From a bacterium HR10 (GTDB taxonomy: Bacteria; Acidobacteriota; Blastocatellia; HR10): 64,000 nt of DNA. The position numbers were made by a program, and so were the translations under genes. The stretch lies in the NCBI GenBank assembly GCA_002923315.1, contig BEHM01000003.1, positions 1 to 64,000 of the forward strand, in the 5' to 3' direction. This document shows, piece after piece, positions 9,925-20,193 of this stretch; within the stretch, counting starts at the first letter, position 1; each line of letters starts with the position of its first letter. The notes below the pieces were generated by a model. It did no database searches. It was not told where the DNA came from and saw only the letters and a program-made list of their open reading frames with translations.

Positions 9925-11255
9925 AGCATCTCCGTGAGCAGCTCTCCTTCAGGCCATTCCATCAGGACCCACTCTCCGACGCGCCGCCGCAGCGGCTCGA
10001 ACGCGATCTCCTGGAGGATGTCCGAGGCGAACGCGTAGGTGAGCAGCTCGCGCGCCATCTCGGCATCCAGGCCGCGCGAGCGGCAGTAAAAGAGCGCATC
10101 CTCGTCGAGATGTCCGATGGTCGCCCCGTGGCTGCACTTCACATCATCGGCCAGAATCTGCAAGCGCGGATTCGTGTTCACGAGGGCCTCGGTCGAGAGC
10201 AAGAGGTTCTTGTTCACCTGCCGCGCGTCGGTCTTCTGCGCCCCCGGACGCACGAGGATCGTCCCATCGAAGACGCCTCGCGCGGCATCGTCGAGGATGC
10301 CTTTGTAGAACTCGCGGCTCGTGCCATGCGGCGCCACATGCTCGATCACCGTATGGTGATCCACGAGCTGCTGATCGCGCACCCAGTAGAATCCGTTCAG
10401 CGCGCATTCAGCCCCTTCGCCCTCCAGAATCGCCGTGATGTCAGTTCGCGCCAGCGCCGCGCCAAGCGCCAGGGAGAAGTCTCGGACGTTCGCCATCCGC
10501 GCTTGCACGATGCGCACGGCCGCCATGTGGAAGGCCGCGCGGCTCTCGCGCTGCACCTTGTAGTGCTGCACGACAGCATTCTCCCCAACGAGGATCTCCG
10601 TGACCGTATTGGTGAAGTGGAGGCTGTCGTCCAGACTCACATAGCTCTCGATGATCGTCGCCTGGCTGTTCTCCTCGGCCACGATCACATTTCGCGGGTG
10701 GACGACCACGGGCTCTTCCTGGCCGAGGGCGAGGAAGAGCAGATGAATGGGTTCGCGCACGACCACGCCGCGGGGGATGCGCACGAACGCGCCATCGGTG
10801 AGGAAGGCCGCATTCAGGGCGATGAAGGCATGCGGGAGCTCTTCGACGGATCGCCTCACATACGGTTCCACAAGATGCGGCGCCTCCTGGAGCAGCGCGC
10901 GGATCCCACGCGCGAAGAATCCGGGGGGGTGGCCATTCGCCGGGACCTCCCCCACGAAGTGCCCGTTCACGAAGACGAGATGGTGGGCTCCCCACGCGCG
11001 ATACGGGGTGAGCCAGTCGTCCTCGAGCGGGGACGCCGGAGCCGTCGCCACGTGGAACGAGATGCGAAGCAGGGGCGCGATATTGGTGAAGCGCCACTCC
11101 TCCTGGCGCATCGTTGGGAAGCCCAGGGCTTCGAACCGCGCGAATGCGGCCTCGCGCTGTGCCCGCATCCAGGCGGGCTCGCGCGCGCGAACGATCTCGT
11201 TCCACGCCGCGAAATGCGCCCGATAGCGTGTCGTCTCGTCACGTCCGCTCGACAT
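9921..11255 (-). CDS. sufD: SufD, SUF scaffold component
   Basis: A protein of 444 residues starting [20 protein letters not shown]. The ATG at 11255 is preferred over an in-frame TTG at 11267 because TTGAGGAGAG sits just before it. N-terminal helical region (about 1-110) with [10 protein letters not shown], then the right-handed beta-helix core of the SufB/SufD family (about 150-420), containing [27 protein letters not shown], where the conserved Cys/His pair used in the SufB-SufD interface can be seen. It forms the SufBC2D complex with its neighbours. The stop overlaps the sufS start by 4 bp. Confidence 0.92.
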   Translation of the reverse strand: MSSGRDETTRYRAHFAAWNEIVRAREPAWMRAQREAAFARFEALGFPTMRQEEWRFTNIAPLLRISFHVATAPASPLEDDWLTPYRAWGAHHLVFVNGHFVGEVPANGHPPGFFARGIRALLQEAPHLVEPYVRRSVEELPHAFIALNAAFLTDGAFVRIPRGVVVREPIHLLFLALGQEEPVVVHPRNVIVAEENSQATIIESYVSLDDSLHFTNTVTEILVGENAVVQHYKVQRESRAAFHMAAVRIVQARMANVRDFSLALGAALARTDITAILEGEGAECALNGFYWVRDQQLVDHHTVIEHVAPHGTSREFYKGILDDAARGVFDGTILVRPGAQKTDARQVNKNLLLSTEALVNTNPRLQILADDVKCSHGATIGHLDEDALFYCRSRGLDAEMARELLTYAFASDILQEIAFEPLRRRVGEWVLMEWPEGELLTEML

Positions 11256-11263
11256 AGCTCTCC

Positions 11264-12039
11264 TCAAGTCCGCGCGGAGCCAATCGCCTCCTCGGCGATC
11301 CAGCCGTATCCCTTCTCCTCCAGCTCCAGGGCCAACTCCTTCCCCCCCGACTTCACAATGCGACCATCGTAGAGGACATGCACGACGTCAGGAGTAACAT
11401 AATTGAGCAAGCGCTGATAGTGCGTGATGAGGACAATGGCCCGATCCGGATGGCGCAGGGCATTGATCCCTTGGGCGACGACCCGAAGGGCATCAATGTC
11501 CAGGCCTGAATCCGTCTCGTCCAGGATCGCCAGGCGCGGTTCGAGCAAGGCCATCTGGAAGATCTCGTTCCGTTTCTTCTCACCCCCGGAGAAGCCATCG
11601 TTCACCGCGCGCTGGAGCAGGCTCTCGTCCAATTCGACGAGCTTCGCCCGCTCGCGGGCCAGAGCGAGGAATTCCATGGCATCCAGTTCGGGCAAGCCCC
11701 GATACTTGCGGACCGCGTTCATGGCAGCTTTGAGGAAGTAGAGGTTGCTCACGCCCGGGATCTCGACCGGATACTGGAAGGCCAGGAAGATGCCCCGGCG
11801 CGCGCGCTCCTCAGGGGACATCCGCAGCAAGTCCTCCCCCTCGTAGAGGACTTCCCCTTCGACGATCTCGTAGACCTCGCGCCCGGCCAGCACCTGCGCG
11901 AGCGTGCTCTTGCCGGAGCCGTTTGGCCCCATGATCGAATGGACCTCTCCAGCACGCACCGTCAGCGTGATCCCTTTGAGGATCTCTTGCCCCTCGATGC
12001 GGACACGCAGGTTCCGAATCTCCAAAAGCGCTGCTCCGT

Positions 12040-12043
<4 letters not shown>
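11264..12043 (-). CDS. sufC: SufC, SUF-system ABC-type ATPase
   Basis: A protein of 259 residues. Walker [10 protein letters not shown] (about 39-47), Q-loop [19 protein letters not shown], the SufC-type signature [14 protein letters not shown] and Walker [17 protein letters not shown], with the switch histidine in ITHYQRLL. These are typical of SufC, which drives conformational change in the SufBC2D scaffold. It is cytosolic and lacks membrane segments. Overlaps sufB by 4 bp; 8 bp separate its stop from the sufD start. Confidence 0.95.
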
Positions 12044-13491
<1,448 letters not shown>

Positions 13492-13510
13492 AGCGCTCTC
13501 CTTCCAAACC

Positions 13511-13524
13511 TCACTAAAAAGTCA
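13511..13524 (-). promoter_or_regulatory. Imperfect palindrome upstream of sufB
   Basis: TCACTAAAAAGTCA (plus strand) is a 5+5 inverted repeat with one mismatch, in the 53-bp rrf2-sufB gap, 20 bp before the sufB ATG. The GACT...AGT arms resemble the core of Rrf2-family operators. It could be a second, weaker regulatory site or chance. Confidence 0.25.
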
Positions 13525-13544
13525 TGATTGCGCGCAAAAAAACC

Positions 13545-14012
13545 TCAGACGATGATGAGGCTCGATCGCCCCGTTTCCATGAGATTGCGCTCGACCTTCT
13601 GCTCATCGTGGAGCAAGGCCGAGAGGGGAATCCGATCGAGCATGCTCTGGATGTAAAAGGCCACGCGCCAGAGCGGTCGAATGCCACAGTTGTTCACATG
13701 GACGCAACAGTCCAAATTCCCCGTGAACTGCGTGCAGATTTCGGCATCGGAGACGAAGCCGCCAAGCGCGCGGATGATCTCCCCGAGCGAGATCTGCTGC
13801 GGGGAGCGACTCAGGCAATAGCCTCCACTTTGTCCGCGCACGCTTCGGGTCAAGCCCGCGCGGCTGAGCAAGTGGAGAAGCTTCTCCACATAAGCCGCCG
13901 AGAGACCCTCGCGCCGCGCGATCTCGCGGACGGTCAAGGGTTCCCCTTCGGGCTGCTGCGCCAACTGCAGCAGGCAGCGAAGGCCATATTCCTCTTGCGC
14001 CGTTATCCGCAT
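13545..14012 (-). CDS. Rrf2-family Fe-S-sensing transcriptional regulator of the suf operon
   Basis: A protein of 155 residues. Winged helix-turn-helix 1-65 (EYGLRCLLQLAQQ, LSAAYVEKLLHLLSRAGLTRSVRGQSGGYCLSR), dimerisation helix, then a cysteine loop with C93, C102, C103 and C109 (CTQ..LDCCVHVNNC), the position at which IscR/SufR/NsrR-type members bind an Fe-S cluster. Members of this family repress isc or suf operons when the cluster is present. It is the first gene of the operon. A matching palindrome overlaps its own promoter, so feedback control of the whole operon is likely. The start is supported by GAGAGGAGG. Confidence 0.88.
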   Translation of the reverse strand: MRITAQEEYGLRCLLQLAQQPEGEPLTVREIARREGLSAAYVEKLLHLLSRAGLTRSVRGQSGGYCLSRSPQQISLGEIIRALGGFVSDAEICTQFTGNLDCCVHVNNCGIRPLWRVAFYIQSMLDRIPLSALLHDEQKVERNLMETGRSSLIIV

Positions 14013-14038
14013 ATCCTCCTCTCACGACGGCGAAGCAA

Positions 14039-14067
14039 AGTCTGCCAAAACCTGACTGATTTGTCAA
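14039..14067 (-). promoter_or_regulatory. Sigma-70 promoter of rrf2-suf operon
   Basis: A perfect -35 TTGACA (minus strand, 14067-14062), a 17-bp spacer and a weak -10 CAGACT (14044-14039). It lies 27 bp before the rrf2 ATG. The strong -35 with a poor -10 suggests dependence on regulation. Confidence 0.55.
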
Positions 14068-14070
14068 GTT
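14049..14070 (-). promoter_or_regulatory. Palindromic operator at rrf2-suf promoter
   Basis: On the plus strand AACCTGAC-TGATTT-GTCAAGTT: 8-bp arms with 15 of 16 bases symmetrical. It covers the -35 hexamer of the rrf2 promoter, an arrangement expected for a repressor site, and the GAC...GTC half-sites resemble Rrf2-family operators. Confidence 0.6.
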
Positions 14071-14130
14071 TCGCCGGGCGTTCGAGGGCTTTCGGCGATC
14101 AGCACGGAGAATGCTGGAATCCCCTCGCGC

Positions 14131-14159
14131 TTGTCTTCCGGCGGTGTCGTCGGTAACAT
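14131..14159 (+). promoter_or_regulatory. Sigma-70 promoter of the sirtuin-larC-metG run
   Basis: TTGTCT (14131-14136), a 17-bp spacer and TAACAT (14154-14159). The predicted start point is near 14166, giving a leader of about 39 nt before the sirtuin ATG. Confidence 0.5.
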
Positions 14160-14204
14160 TACTCCTTTCGCGCGGCGCACGATGAGAAGCCGCGTGGGTC
14201 AGGC

Positions 14205-14960
14205 ATGATTTACGAACGCGTTACGGAAGAACTCAAGGAGCGGTTTCGGGAGGCATGGGCTGTCGCTGTGCTGACCGGTGCGGGGGTCTCGGCCGAGAGC
14301 GGCGTGCCGACGTTTCGCGGTGGGGGAGGAGCAGCCGTCTGGAGGGGGATGCCGGTGGAGAAGATCGCGACGCCCGAGATGTGGCGTGCGGACCCGGTCA
14401 CCTTCTGGCAATGGTACGCCTATCGGCGGGAGGTCATCGGGCGGGCCGAGCCCAATGCTGCGCATCGGGCGATCGCGGCCTGGGAACGGCGTTTCGAGCG
14501 GCTCACGGTGATCACGCAAAATGTGGATGGACTGCATCAGCGCGCGGGGAGTCGCAACGTCTTGGAGTTGCATGGCAGCCTCTGGCGCGTGCGGTGTCCG
14601 CAGTGCGGAGTGAAGATGGAGGATCGGCGTGTGCCACTGCCGGAGATCCCCCCGCGGTGTCCTTCCTGTGGGGGGATTTTGCGTCCGGATGTCGTTCTGT
14701 TCGGGGAGGCTGTTCCGGAAGCGGTGTTCTCGCAGGCCGTCGCCGCGACGGCCACATGCGATCTCTTCCTCGTGGTCGGAACATCGGCCATCGTCTATCC
14801 GGCAGCTGCGCTTCCGGTTCTGGCCAAGCAGAATCGCGCGTTCGTCATCGAGGTGAATCCGGAGACGACACCGGTCACGGAGATCGCGGATGTGACGATC
14901 CTCGGCCGCGCTGGAGAGGTTCTGCCGCGCCTCTCCCCTGAGGGGAATGGAGGGGGATGA
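14205..14960 (+). CDS. Sir2-family NAD-dependent protein deacylase (class III-like)
   Basis: A protein of 251 residues. GAGVSAESGVPTFR (25-38) binds NAD, QNVDGLH (105-111) and ELHG with catalytic H123 follow, zinc cysteines are C131, C134, C152 and C155 (CPQC and CPSC), and VVGTSAIVYPAA closes the NAD site. The Y71-x-x-R74 pair (WYAYRREV) is the acyl-pocket signature of class III sirtuins such as CobB/SIRT5, so desuccinylase as well as deacetylase activity is plausible. It removes acyl groups from protein lysines in the cytosol. First gene of a long overlapping plus-strand run; its stop overlaps larC by 4 bp. Confidence 0.9.
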   Translation: MIYERVTEELKERFREAWAVAVLTGAGVSAESGVPTFRGGGGAAVWRGMPVEKIATPEMWRADPVTFWQWYAYRREVIGRAEPNAAHRAIAAWERRFERLTVITQNVDGLHQRAGSRNVLELHGSLWRVRCPQCGVKMEDRRVPLPEIPPRCPSCGGILRPDVVLFGEAVPEAVFSQAVAATATCDLFLVVGTSAIVYPAAALPVLAKQNRAFVIEVNPETTPVTEIADVTILGRAGEVLPRLSPEGNGGG

Positions 14961-16183
14961 TGGTGCGCACGCTCTATTTCGATTGCTTCGCGGGAGCCAG
15001 CGGCGACATGATCGTGGGCGCGCTGCTCGATCTCGGTCTGGAGTTCGAAGCGCTCGTGGGGGAATTGGCCAAGCTCCCACTTCGAGGATATGAGCTGCGG
15101 CGGCGCGAGGTGCGGCGCGCGCATCTGCGGGGCACGAAATTCGATGTGGTGATCGAGGGAGAGGATCACGCGCATCCTCATGAGCCGGGACATGCGCATC
15201 GGCGGCTGGAAGAGATCGTGCAGATCATCCGATCCTCGACGCTCTCGGCGCGCGTGCGCGAGCGCGCCGAGGAGGTTTTCCGACGATTGGCGCAGGCGGA
15301 GGCGCGAGCGCATGGGTGTGCGGTGGAGGAGGTCGCATTCCATGAGGTCGGCGCTGTGGACTCGATCGTGGATATCGTGGGCGCGTGCGTGGGGGTCGAG
15401 CTTCTGGGAATCGAGCGATTCCTCGCCTCGCCGGTTCATGTGGGGCGAGGATTCATGGGCTGTGCGCACGGGCGGTATCCGGTCCCGGTCCCGGCGACGG
15501 CCGAGTTGCTCAAGGGAGCGCGCGTGTATACGAGCGATGTGGAGGCGGAGCTGGTGACGCCCACGGGAGCGGCTCTTTTGGCGACGCTCTGCGAGGCCTT
15601 CGGTCCGCTGCCAGAGATGCGCCTGGAGGCCATTGGTTACGGGGCGGGGACGCGGGACTTCCCCGATTTCCCGAACCTCTTGCGCGTGATGTTGGGGGAG
15701 ACGCGCGCCATCGAGACGACTGTGCGGGAGCGCCTTCTGGTGATGGAGACCCAGTTGGACGATGCCAGTCCGCAGATTCTCGGATATGTCCTGGAGGCGG
15801 CGTTGCAGGCGGGTGCGGTGGATGCTTTCGCCGTCCCCGTGGTGATGAAGAAAGGGAGGCCGGGGACGTTGCTCGTCCTCCTGTGCCGACCGGAGGATCG
15901 GGAGGCCTTGCAAGCATTGCTCTTTCGCGAGACGCCGACGCTCGGCGTGCGTTTTTATGAAGTCGAGCGGCGGGCGCTCTGGCGAGAGATCGTCCCGGTC
16001 GAGACGGTTTATGGGACGATCCCCGTGAAGGTCGCTTCTCTGGAGGACCAGGTGGTGAACGCGGCACCGGAGTTCGAGGCGTGCCGACAGGCGGCCGAGC
16101 GCCATCGCGTGCCGGTGCGCGAGGTGATGCTGGCGGCGCTTGTCGAATTCCGGCAACGCTCCGGCGCGAGAGGGGGGCGATGA
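14957..16183 (+). CDS. larC: LarC-like nickel-pincer cofactor biosynthesis protein
   Basis: A protein of 408 residues, MMVRTLYFDCFAGASGDMIVGALLDLG. The CFAGASGDM motif, the His-rich stretch DHAHPHEPGHAHRR (about 70-83) that can bind nickel, FHEVGAVDSIVDIVG and LVTPTGAALLATL are typical of the LarC/DUF111 family. LarC inserts nickel into the pyridinium dithiocarboxylate cofactor of lactate racemase and related enzymes. In Lactobacillus the gene is split by a programmed frameshift; here it is one continuous frame. No larB, larE or racemase is visible, so the target enzyme must be elsewhere. Overlaps the sirtuin and metG by 4 bp each. Confidence 0.88.
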   Translation: MMVRTLYFDCFAGASGDMIVGALLDLGLEFEALVGELAKLPLRGYELRRREVRRAHLRGTKFDVVIEGEDHAHPHEPGHAHRRLEEIVQIIRSSTLSARVRERAEEVFRRLAQAEARAHGCAVEEVAFHEVGAVDSIVDIVGACVGVELLGIERFLASPVHVGRGFMGCAHGRYPVPVPATAELLKGARVYTSDVEAELVTPTGAALLATLCEAFGPLPEMRLEAIGYGAGTRDFPDFPNLLRVMLGETRAIETTVRERLLVMETQLDDASPQILGYVLEAALQAGAVDAFAVPVVMKKGRPGTLLVLLCRPEDREALQALLFRETPTLGVRFYEVERRALWREIVPVETVYGTIPVKVASLEDQVVNAAPEFEACRQAAERHRVPVREVMLAALVEFRQRSGARGGR

Positions 16184-18138
16184 AGACGTTCTACGTCACC
16201 ACGCCTATCTACTACGTCAACAGCTTCCCGCACTTGGGGCACCTCTACTCGACCCTGGTGGCCGATACCCTGGCGCGATACAAGCGGCAGTGCGGCTACG
16301 AGACGTTTTTCCTGACGGGCACGGACGAGCATGGGCAGAACATCGAGCGCATCGCGCGCGAGCGCGGGGTGACGCCCCAGGCGCATTGTGATGAGATGGC
16401 CGAAGCCTTTCGGCGCATGATTCGTGAGTTCGGCCTGGAGCCGAGCTACTTCATTCGCACATCGGACGAATATCATCGTCGTGGGGCGCAGGCGCTCTGG
16501 CGGCGGGTGCGCGAGGCCGGGTACATCTACAAGGGGCAATACGAGGGGTGGTTCTGCCCGGCCTGTGCGGAGTTCAAGGAGGAGGAGGAGCCGGGGCGTC
16601 CGCCCATGTGCGAGTTGCATGGTCGTCCGGCCGAGCGCGTGGCTGAGGAGAGCTATTTCTTCCGCCTCTCGGCTTTTCAGGATCGGCTCCTGGCCTTCTA
16701 TCGCGAGAACCCCGAGTGCGTGCGTCCGGTCGCGCGGTACAACGAGGTGGTGAGCTTTGTCCAGAGTGGGTTGAGGGATCTCTCGATCAGTCGGGTCTCC
16801 GTGCGATGGGGGGTTCCTGTCCCCGAGGATCCGCAGCACACGATGTACGTGTGGTTCGATGCCCTCTCGAATTACATCACGGCGCTCGGGTGGGGGAATG
16901 AGGGGGAGCACTTGCGCGCGGCGGGCGTGAGTGAGGGGCCCATCTTTGACCGATATTGGCCGGCCGACGTGCACATCGTGGGCAAGGACATCTTGCGGTT
17001 TCACGCCGTCTATTGGCCCGCGTTTCTGATGGCGGCGGGCTTGCCGCTGCCGCGCACCGTCTACGCGCATGGGATGTGGCTCTCGGGTGGGCGCAAGATG
17101 TCCAAGACGCTCGGCAACGTCATTGATCTCGATGTGCTGCGTCGCTTCTTCTCGCGCGATGCCGTGCGCTACTTCTGCCTGCGCGAGATGGTCTTCGGCG
17201 AGGATGCTGACTTCACCTACGGGGCGCTGATTGAGCGCACCAATGCGGATCTGGCCGATGGGTTGGGGAATCTCGCCAACCGCACGCTCACGATGGTGCA
17301 GCGGTTCTGCGATGGGCGCATCCCGGAGGCGTCGGCACGAGCCTGGGGAGGATATGAGGAGGAGCTGCGCGCGGCGGCCGAGGCGACGATCCGTACGTTC
17401 GTCGCCGAGTTTGATGCGTACAACTTCAGTCGAGCGCTGGAGGCGGCCTGGGGACTGATCGCGCGCGTGGACAAGTATCTCTCGGACAGGAAGCCGTGGG
17501 ACCTGGCGCGTCGTCCCGAGGAGCGCGCGCGCCTGGAGACGGTGCTCGCGCTCGCTGCGCGCGCGTTGCGTGTGCTCGCCGTTTTGCTCGCTCCGGTGCT
17601 CCCGGAGACGATGCGCGCGCTGTGGCAGCAGCTGGGGCTTTCGGGAGAGCCTGCTAGTGTGAATCCCCAGGAGCTGCAACTGGAGGCGCCCATCTCGGGC
17701 GTGCGCATTGGCGACGTGCGTCCGCTCTTCCCGAGGATGGACAAGGAGACGACTATGGCCGAGATTGAGAAGCAGCGTCAGTCGGAGAGCTCAGCGCTCT
17801 CATCCGCGTGGATCACCATTGAGGAGTTCGCGCGCGTGGATTTGCGCGCCGGGACGGTGGTCTTTGCCGAGAGGGTCGCCGGAGCCGATAAGCTGCTACG
17901 CCTGCTGGTTGACATCGGGGAGGCCGAGCCGCGGCAGGTCGTCGCGGGGATCGCTCCCTACTATCGGCCGGAAGAGCTGGTGGGGCGGAAAGTGATCCTC
18001 GTGGCGAACTTGCAACCGCGGAAGGTGCGGGGGATCGAGTCTCGGGGCATGGTGCTGGCAGCGGTCGTCGGGCCGGAGCAACGCCCAGTGCTGGCCGGAT
18101 TCACCGAGGATGTGCCCAGCGGAAGCCGTCTCCGATGA
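16180..18138 (+). CDS. metG: Methionyl-tRNA synthetase with C-terminal tRNA-binding domain
   Basis: A protein of 652 residues. The start MKTFYVTTPIYYVN at 16180 overlaps the larC stop. Class I core with a HIGH-type motif PHLGHLYS (17-24), a connective-peptide zinc region (CPAC...CELHG, about 127-150), WYDAL-type WFDALSNYITALG, and the KMSKS-type KMSKTLGNVID near 308. The alpha-helical anticodon domain spans about 350-510. A Trbp111/EMAPII-like OB fold follows (about 545-652, FARVDLRAGTVVFAERV...GRKVILVANLQPRKVRGIESRGMVLAA), which raises tRNA affinity and promotes dimerisation. Complete. It charges tRNA-Met in the cytosol. Confidence 0.95.
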   Translation: MKTFYVTTPIYYVNSFPHLGHLYSTLVADTLARYKRQCGYETFFLTGTDEHGQNIERIARERGVTPQAHCDEMAEAFRRMIREFGLEPSYFIRTSDEYHRRGAQALWRRVREAGYIYKGQYEGWFCPACAEFKEEEEPGRPPMCELHGRPAERVAEESYFFRLSAFQDRLLAFYRENPECVRPVARYNEVVSFVQSGLRDLSISRVSVRWGVPVPEDPQHTMYVWFDALSNYITALGWGNEGEHLRAAGVSEGPIFDRYWPADVHIVGKDILRFHAVYWPAFLMAAGLPLPRTVYAHGMWLSGGRKMSKTLGNVIDLDVLRRFFSRDAVRYFCLREMVFGEDADFTYGALIERTNADLADGLGNLANRTLTMVQRFCDGRIPEASARAWGGYEEELRAAAEATIRTFVAEFDAYNFSRALEAAWGLIARVDKYLSDRKPWDLARRPEERARLETVLALAARALRVLAVLLAPVLPETMRALWQQLGLSGEPASVNPQELQLEAPISGVRIGDVRPLFPRMDKETTMAEIEKQRQSESSALSSAWITIEEFARVDLRAGTVVFAERVAGADKLLRLLVDIGEAEPRQVVAGIAPYYRPEELVGRKVILVANLQPRKVRGIESRGMVLAAVVGPEQRPVLAGFTEDVPSGSRLR

Positions 18139-19013
18139 GCCTCTTCGTGGACTCACACGCGCATGTGAGCGCTCCGGAATTCGATGCGGATCGGTCGGAC
18201 GTGCTCGCGCGAGCGCGCACCGGCGGCGTGGCCGTCATCTTGGATGTCGCCGTGAGCGGACCGGAGCCCAGGTTCGAGACGGCGCTCGCCCTGGCTGATA
18301 CCTATCCGGGGATCTACGTGGCGCTCGGCGTCCATCCACACGATGCGAAGACGTACACGGCGGACTTGGAGCGGCGGCTGCTGGAGCTGTCCGCTCATCC
18401 GAAGGTCATCGCCTGGGGGGAGATCGGGCTCGACTATCATTACGATCACTCTCCGCGGCCGGTGCAACGCGACGTCTTCCTCCGTCAGCTCCACCTGGCC
18501 GAGCAGCGAGGATTGCCCGTCGTCATTCACTCGCGCGAAGCGGAAGCGGATACACTCGCCATCTTGCGAGAGCATGCGGGTCGCGTGCGCGGTGTCCTGC
18601 ATTGTTTCACGGGGAGTCGTCAGATGGCGCGCCGCTGCGTAGAATGGGGACTGTACATCTCCTTCTCGGGCATCCTCACGTTTCGGAACGCGTCGGCGTT
18701 GGTGGAGATCGCGCGTGAGCTGCCGCGCGAGCGCGTTCTGATCGAGACCGATTGTCCCTATCTGGCGCCCGTCCCCTATCGCGGGAAGCGCAATGAGCCG
18801 CTCTTTGTGCGCGAGGTCGCGCGTCGGCTCGCCGAGATCTGGGGAGAATCTCCGGAGGCGGTCGGACGACGGACGGCCGAGAATTTTCGAGCGCTCTTCG
18901 CCGAGCGGGTGGACCTCACCATCTCTCCACCGATCGGGAATTCCTCGGGCGAGGATGTCGGGATATGTGTTCGGAACGGGAGATCGCCCATGCGGACCTC
19001 ATCCGAGGCTTGA
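18135..19013 (+). CDS. TatD-family metal-dependent hydrolase / DNase
   Basis: A protein of 292 residues. Metal ligands of the TatD family are in place: H8 and H10 (FVDSHAHVS), E in WGEIGLDYHYD (about 96), H in VVIHSREAEADTL (about 132), H in LHCFTGS (about 156) and D in IETDCPYLAP (about 205), plus YRGKRNEP. Family members are 3'-5' exonucleases or general phosphohydrolases. The last ~35 residues, after the barrel, run into the next gene with a 49-bp overlap and look non-conserved. The 4-bp overlap with metG mirrors the metG-tatD order found in many bacteria. Confidence 0.88.
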   Translation: MSLFVDSHAHVSAPEFDADRSDVLARARTGGVAVILDVAVSGPEPRFETALALADTYPGIYVALGVHPHDAKTYTADLERRLLELSAHPKVIAWGEIGLDYHYDHSPRPVQRDVFLRQLHLAEQRGLPVVIHSREAEADTLAILREHAGRVRGVLHCFTGSRQMARRCVEWGLYISFSGILTFRNASALVEIARELPRERVLIETDCPYLAPVPYRGKRNEPLFVREVARRLAEIWGESPEAVGRRTAENFRALFAERVDLTISPPIGNSSGEDVGICVRNGRSPMRTSSEA

Positions 19014-20155
19014 AGCGATTCGCGACGCGGCGGGCCTTGTCTCGTTCCGATTTCTATCGGCGGCATGCCGAGCGGCTGCGCGCGCTCCTGGAGACGGTCC
19101 AGTGGTATGTGAGCGAGGGCGTGCGCCCACGGGTGCGCGCGTTCTTGCGCGCCGTGCAGTGGAATATCGAGAAGGGGAAGAATTTCGATGGGCTCGTGCG
19201 CGCGCTCACGACGCACCCCCTGCTGCGAGAGGCCGATCTGATCTTCCTCAACGAGGTGGATCAGGGGATGAACCGTTCGGGGAATCGCGACATCACCGAG
19301 GACCTCTGCCGCTGTCTCGGCATGCACGGGGTCTTCGCGCCGGCCTATCTCGAATTGACCAAAGGTGTGGGGGCGGAGCGCGAGCTGCCTGGAGAAAATA
19401 CGACGGCCTTGCAGGGGAATGCCATTCTCTCCCGTCATCCCATCCGCTCGGCGCGCATCCTCTCGCTGCCGCAGTGCTTCGAATATTTCGAGTTCAGCGA
19501 GAAGCGCTTCGGTCGGCGGATCGCGGTGGTGGCGGAGGTGGAGCTGCCCGGAGGGCGCGCGCTGCGCGCCGTGTGCACGCACCTGGAGACGCGGACGACG
19601 CCTCGGGGACGAGCGCGCCAGATGCGCGCGATCCTGGAGGCCCTCGATGCGGAATCGGTGGAGCTGCCCGTCCTGCTAGCGGGGGATTGGAATACGAGCA
19701 CCTTCGCGCGCGGCACTCGCTGGCGCGCTCTCCGCAGTCTGATGCGCATTCTCCTCTCCTCGGCCGAGCGCATGCAGCGCGAGTTATGCCATCCCGATCG
19801 CGGGCGCGAGCCGTTGTTCGACCTGCTGCGGCAGCACGGGTATCACTATCGCGAGTGGAACGATGAGATGCCCACGCACGTCCTTCCGGTCGAAGTGGCC
19901 GAGGATGCGCACTCTGTGCCGAAATTCTCGCACGCGTGGGTGATCCGCAAGTACCAACCCTACGGATGTCGGATCGGCCTGCGACTCGATTGGTTCGCCG
20001 CGCGGAATTTGCGGGTGCTTGGCGAAGGTGAGGTCCATGATGGGGAGTCCGGGATCTCGAGCGTGCGTCCGCAGACGGTCTCCGAAGTGACGGATCAGGG
20101 GCGTCCCGTCTCGGACCACGCGCCGATCGTCGTGGATGTGGCGCTTCCCTCTTGA
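18965..20155 (+). CDS. Endonuclease/exonuclease/phosphatase-family protein
   Basis: A protein of 396 residues. An N-terminal helical, Arg-rich segment (1-60) precedes the EEP fold: VQWNIEKGKNFDGL, FLNEVDQGMNRSGNRD (metal-binding E), VCTHLETRTTP, LLAGDWNTSTF (catalytic D-x-N) and the terminal SDHAPIVVDV (catalytic H). This metal-dependent fold includes nucleases and phospholipid phosphatases, so the substrate cannot be fixed. There is no signal peptide. The ATG at 18965 overlaps tatD by 49 bp; co-transcription with tatD is likely. Confidence 0.8.
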   Translation: MCSEREIAHADLIRGLKRFATRRALSRSDFYRRHAERLRALLETVQWYVSEGVRPRVRAFLRAVQWNIEKGKNFDGLVRALTTHPLLREADLIFLNEVDQGMNRSGNRDITEDLCRCLGMHGVFAPAYLELTKGVGAERELPGENTTALQGNAILSRHPIRSARILSLPQCFEYFEFSEKRFGRRIAVVAEVELPGGRALRAVCTHLETRTTPRGRARQMRAILEALDAESVELPVLLAGDWNTSTFARGTRWRALRSLMRILLSSAERMQRELCHPDRGREPLFDLLRQHGYHYREWNDEMPTHVLPVEVAEDAHSVPKFSHAWVIRKYQPYGCRIGLRLDWFAARNLRVLGEGEVHDGESGISSVRPQTVSEVTDQGRPVSDHAPIVVDVALPS

Positions 20156-20193
20156 AGGGAGGCGTGCTACACTTGCCGGGCAAGGGAGGGGCG

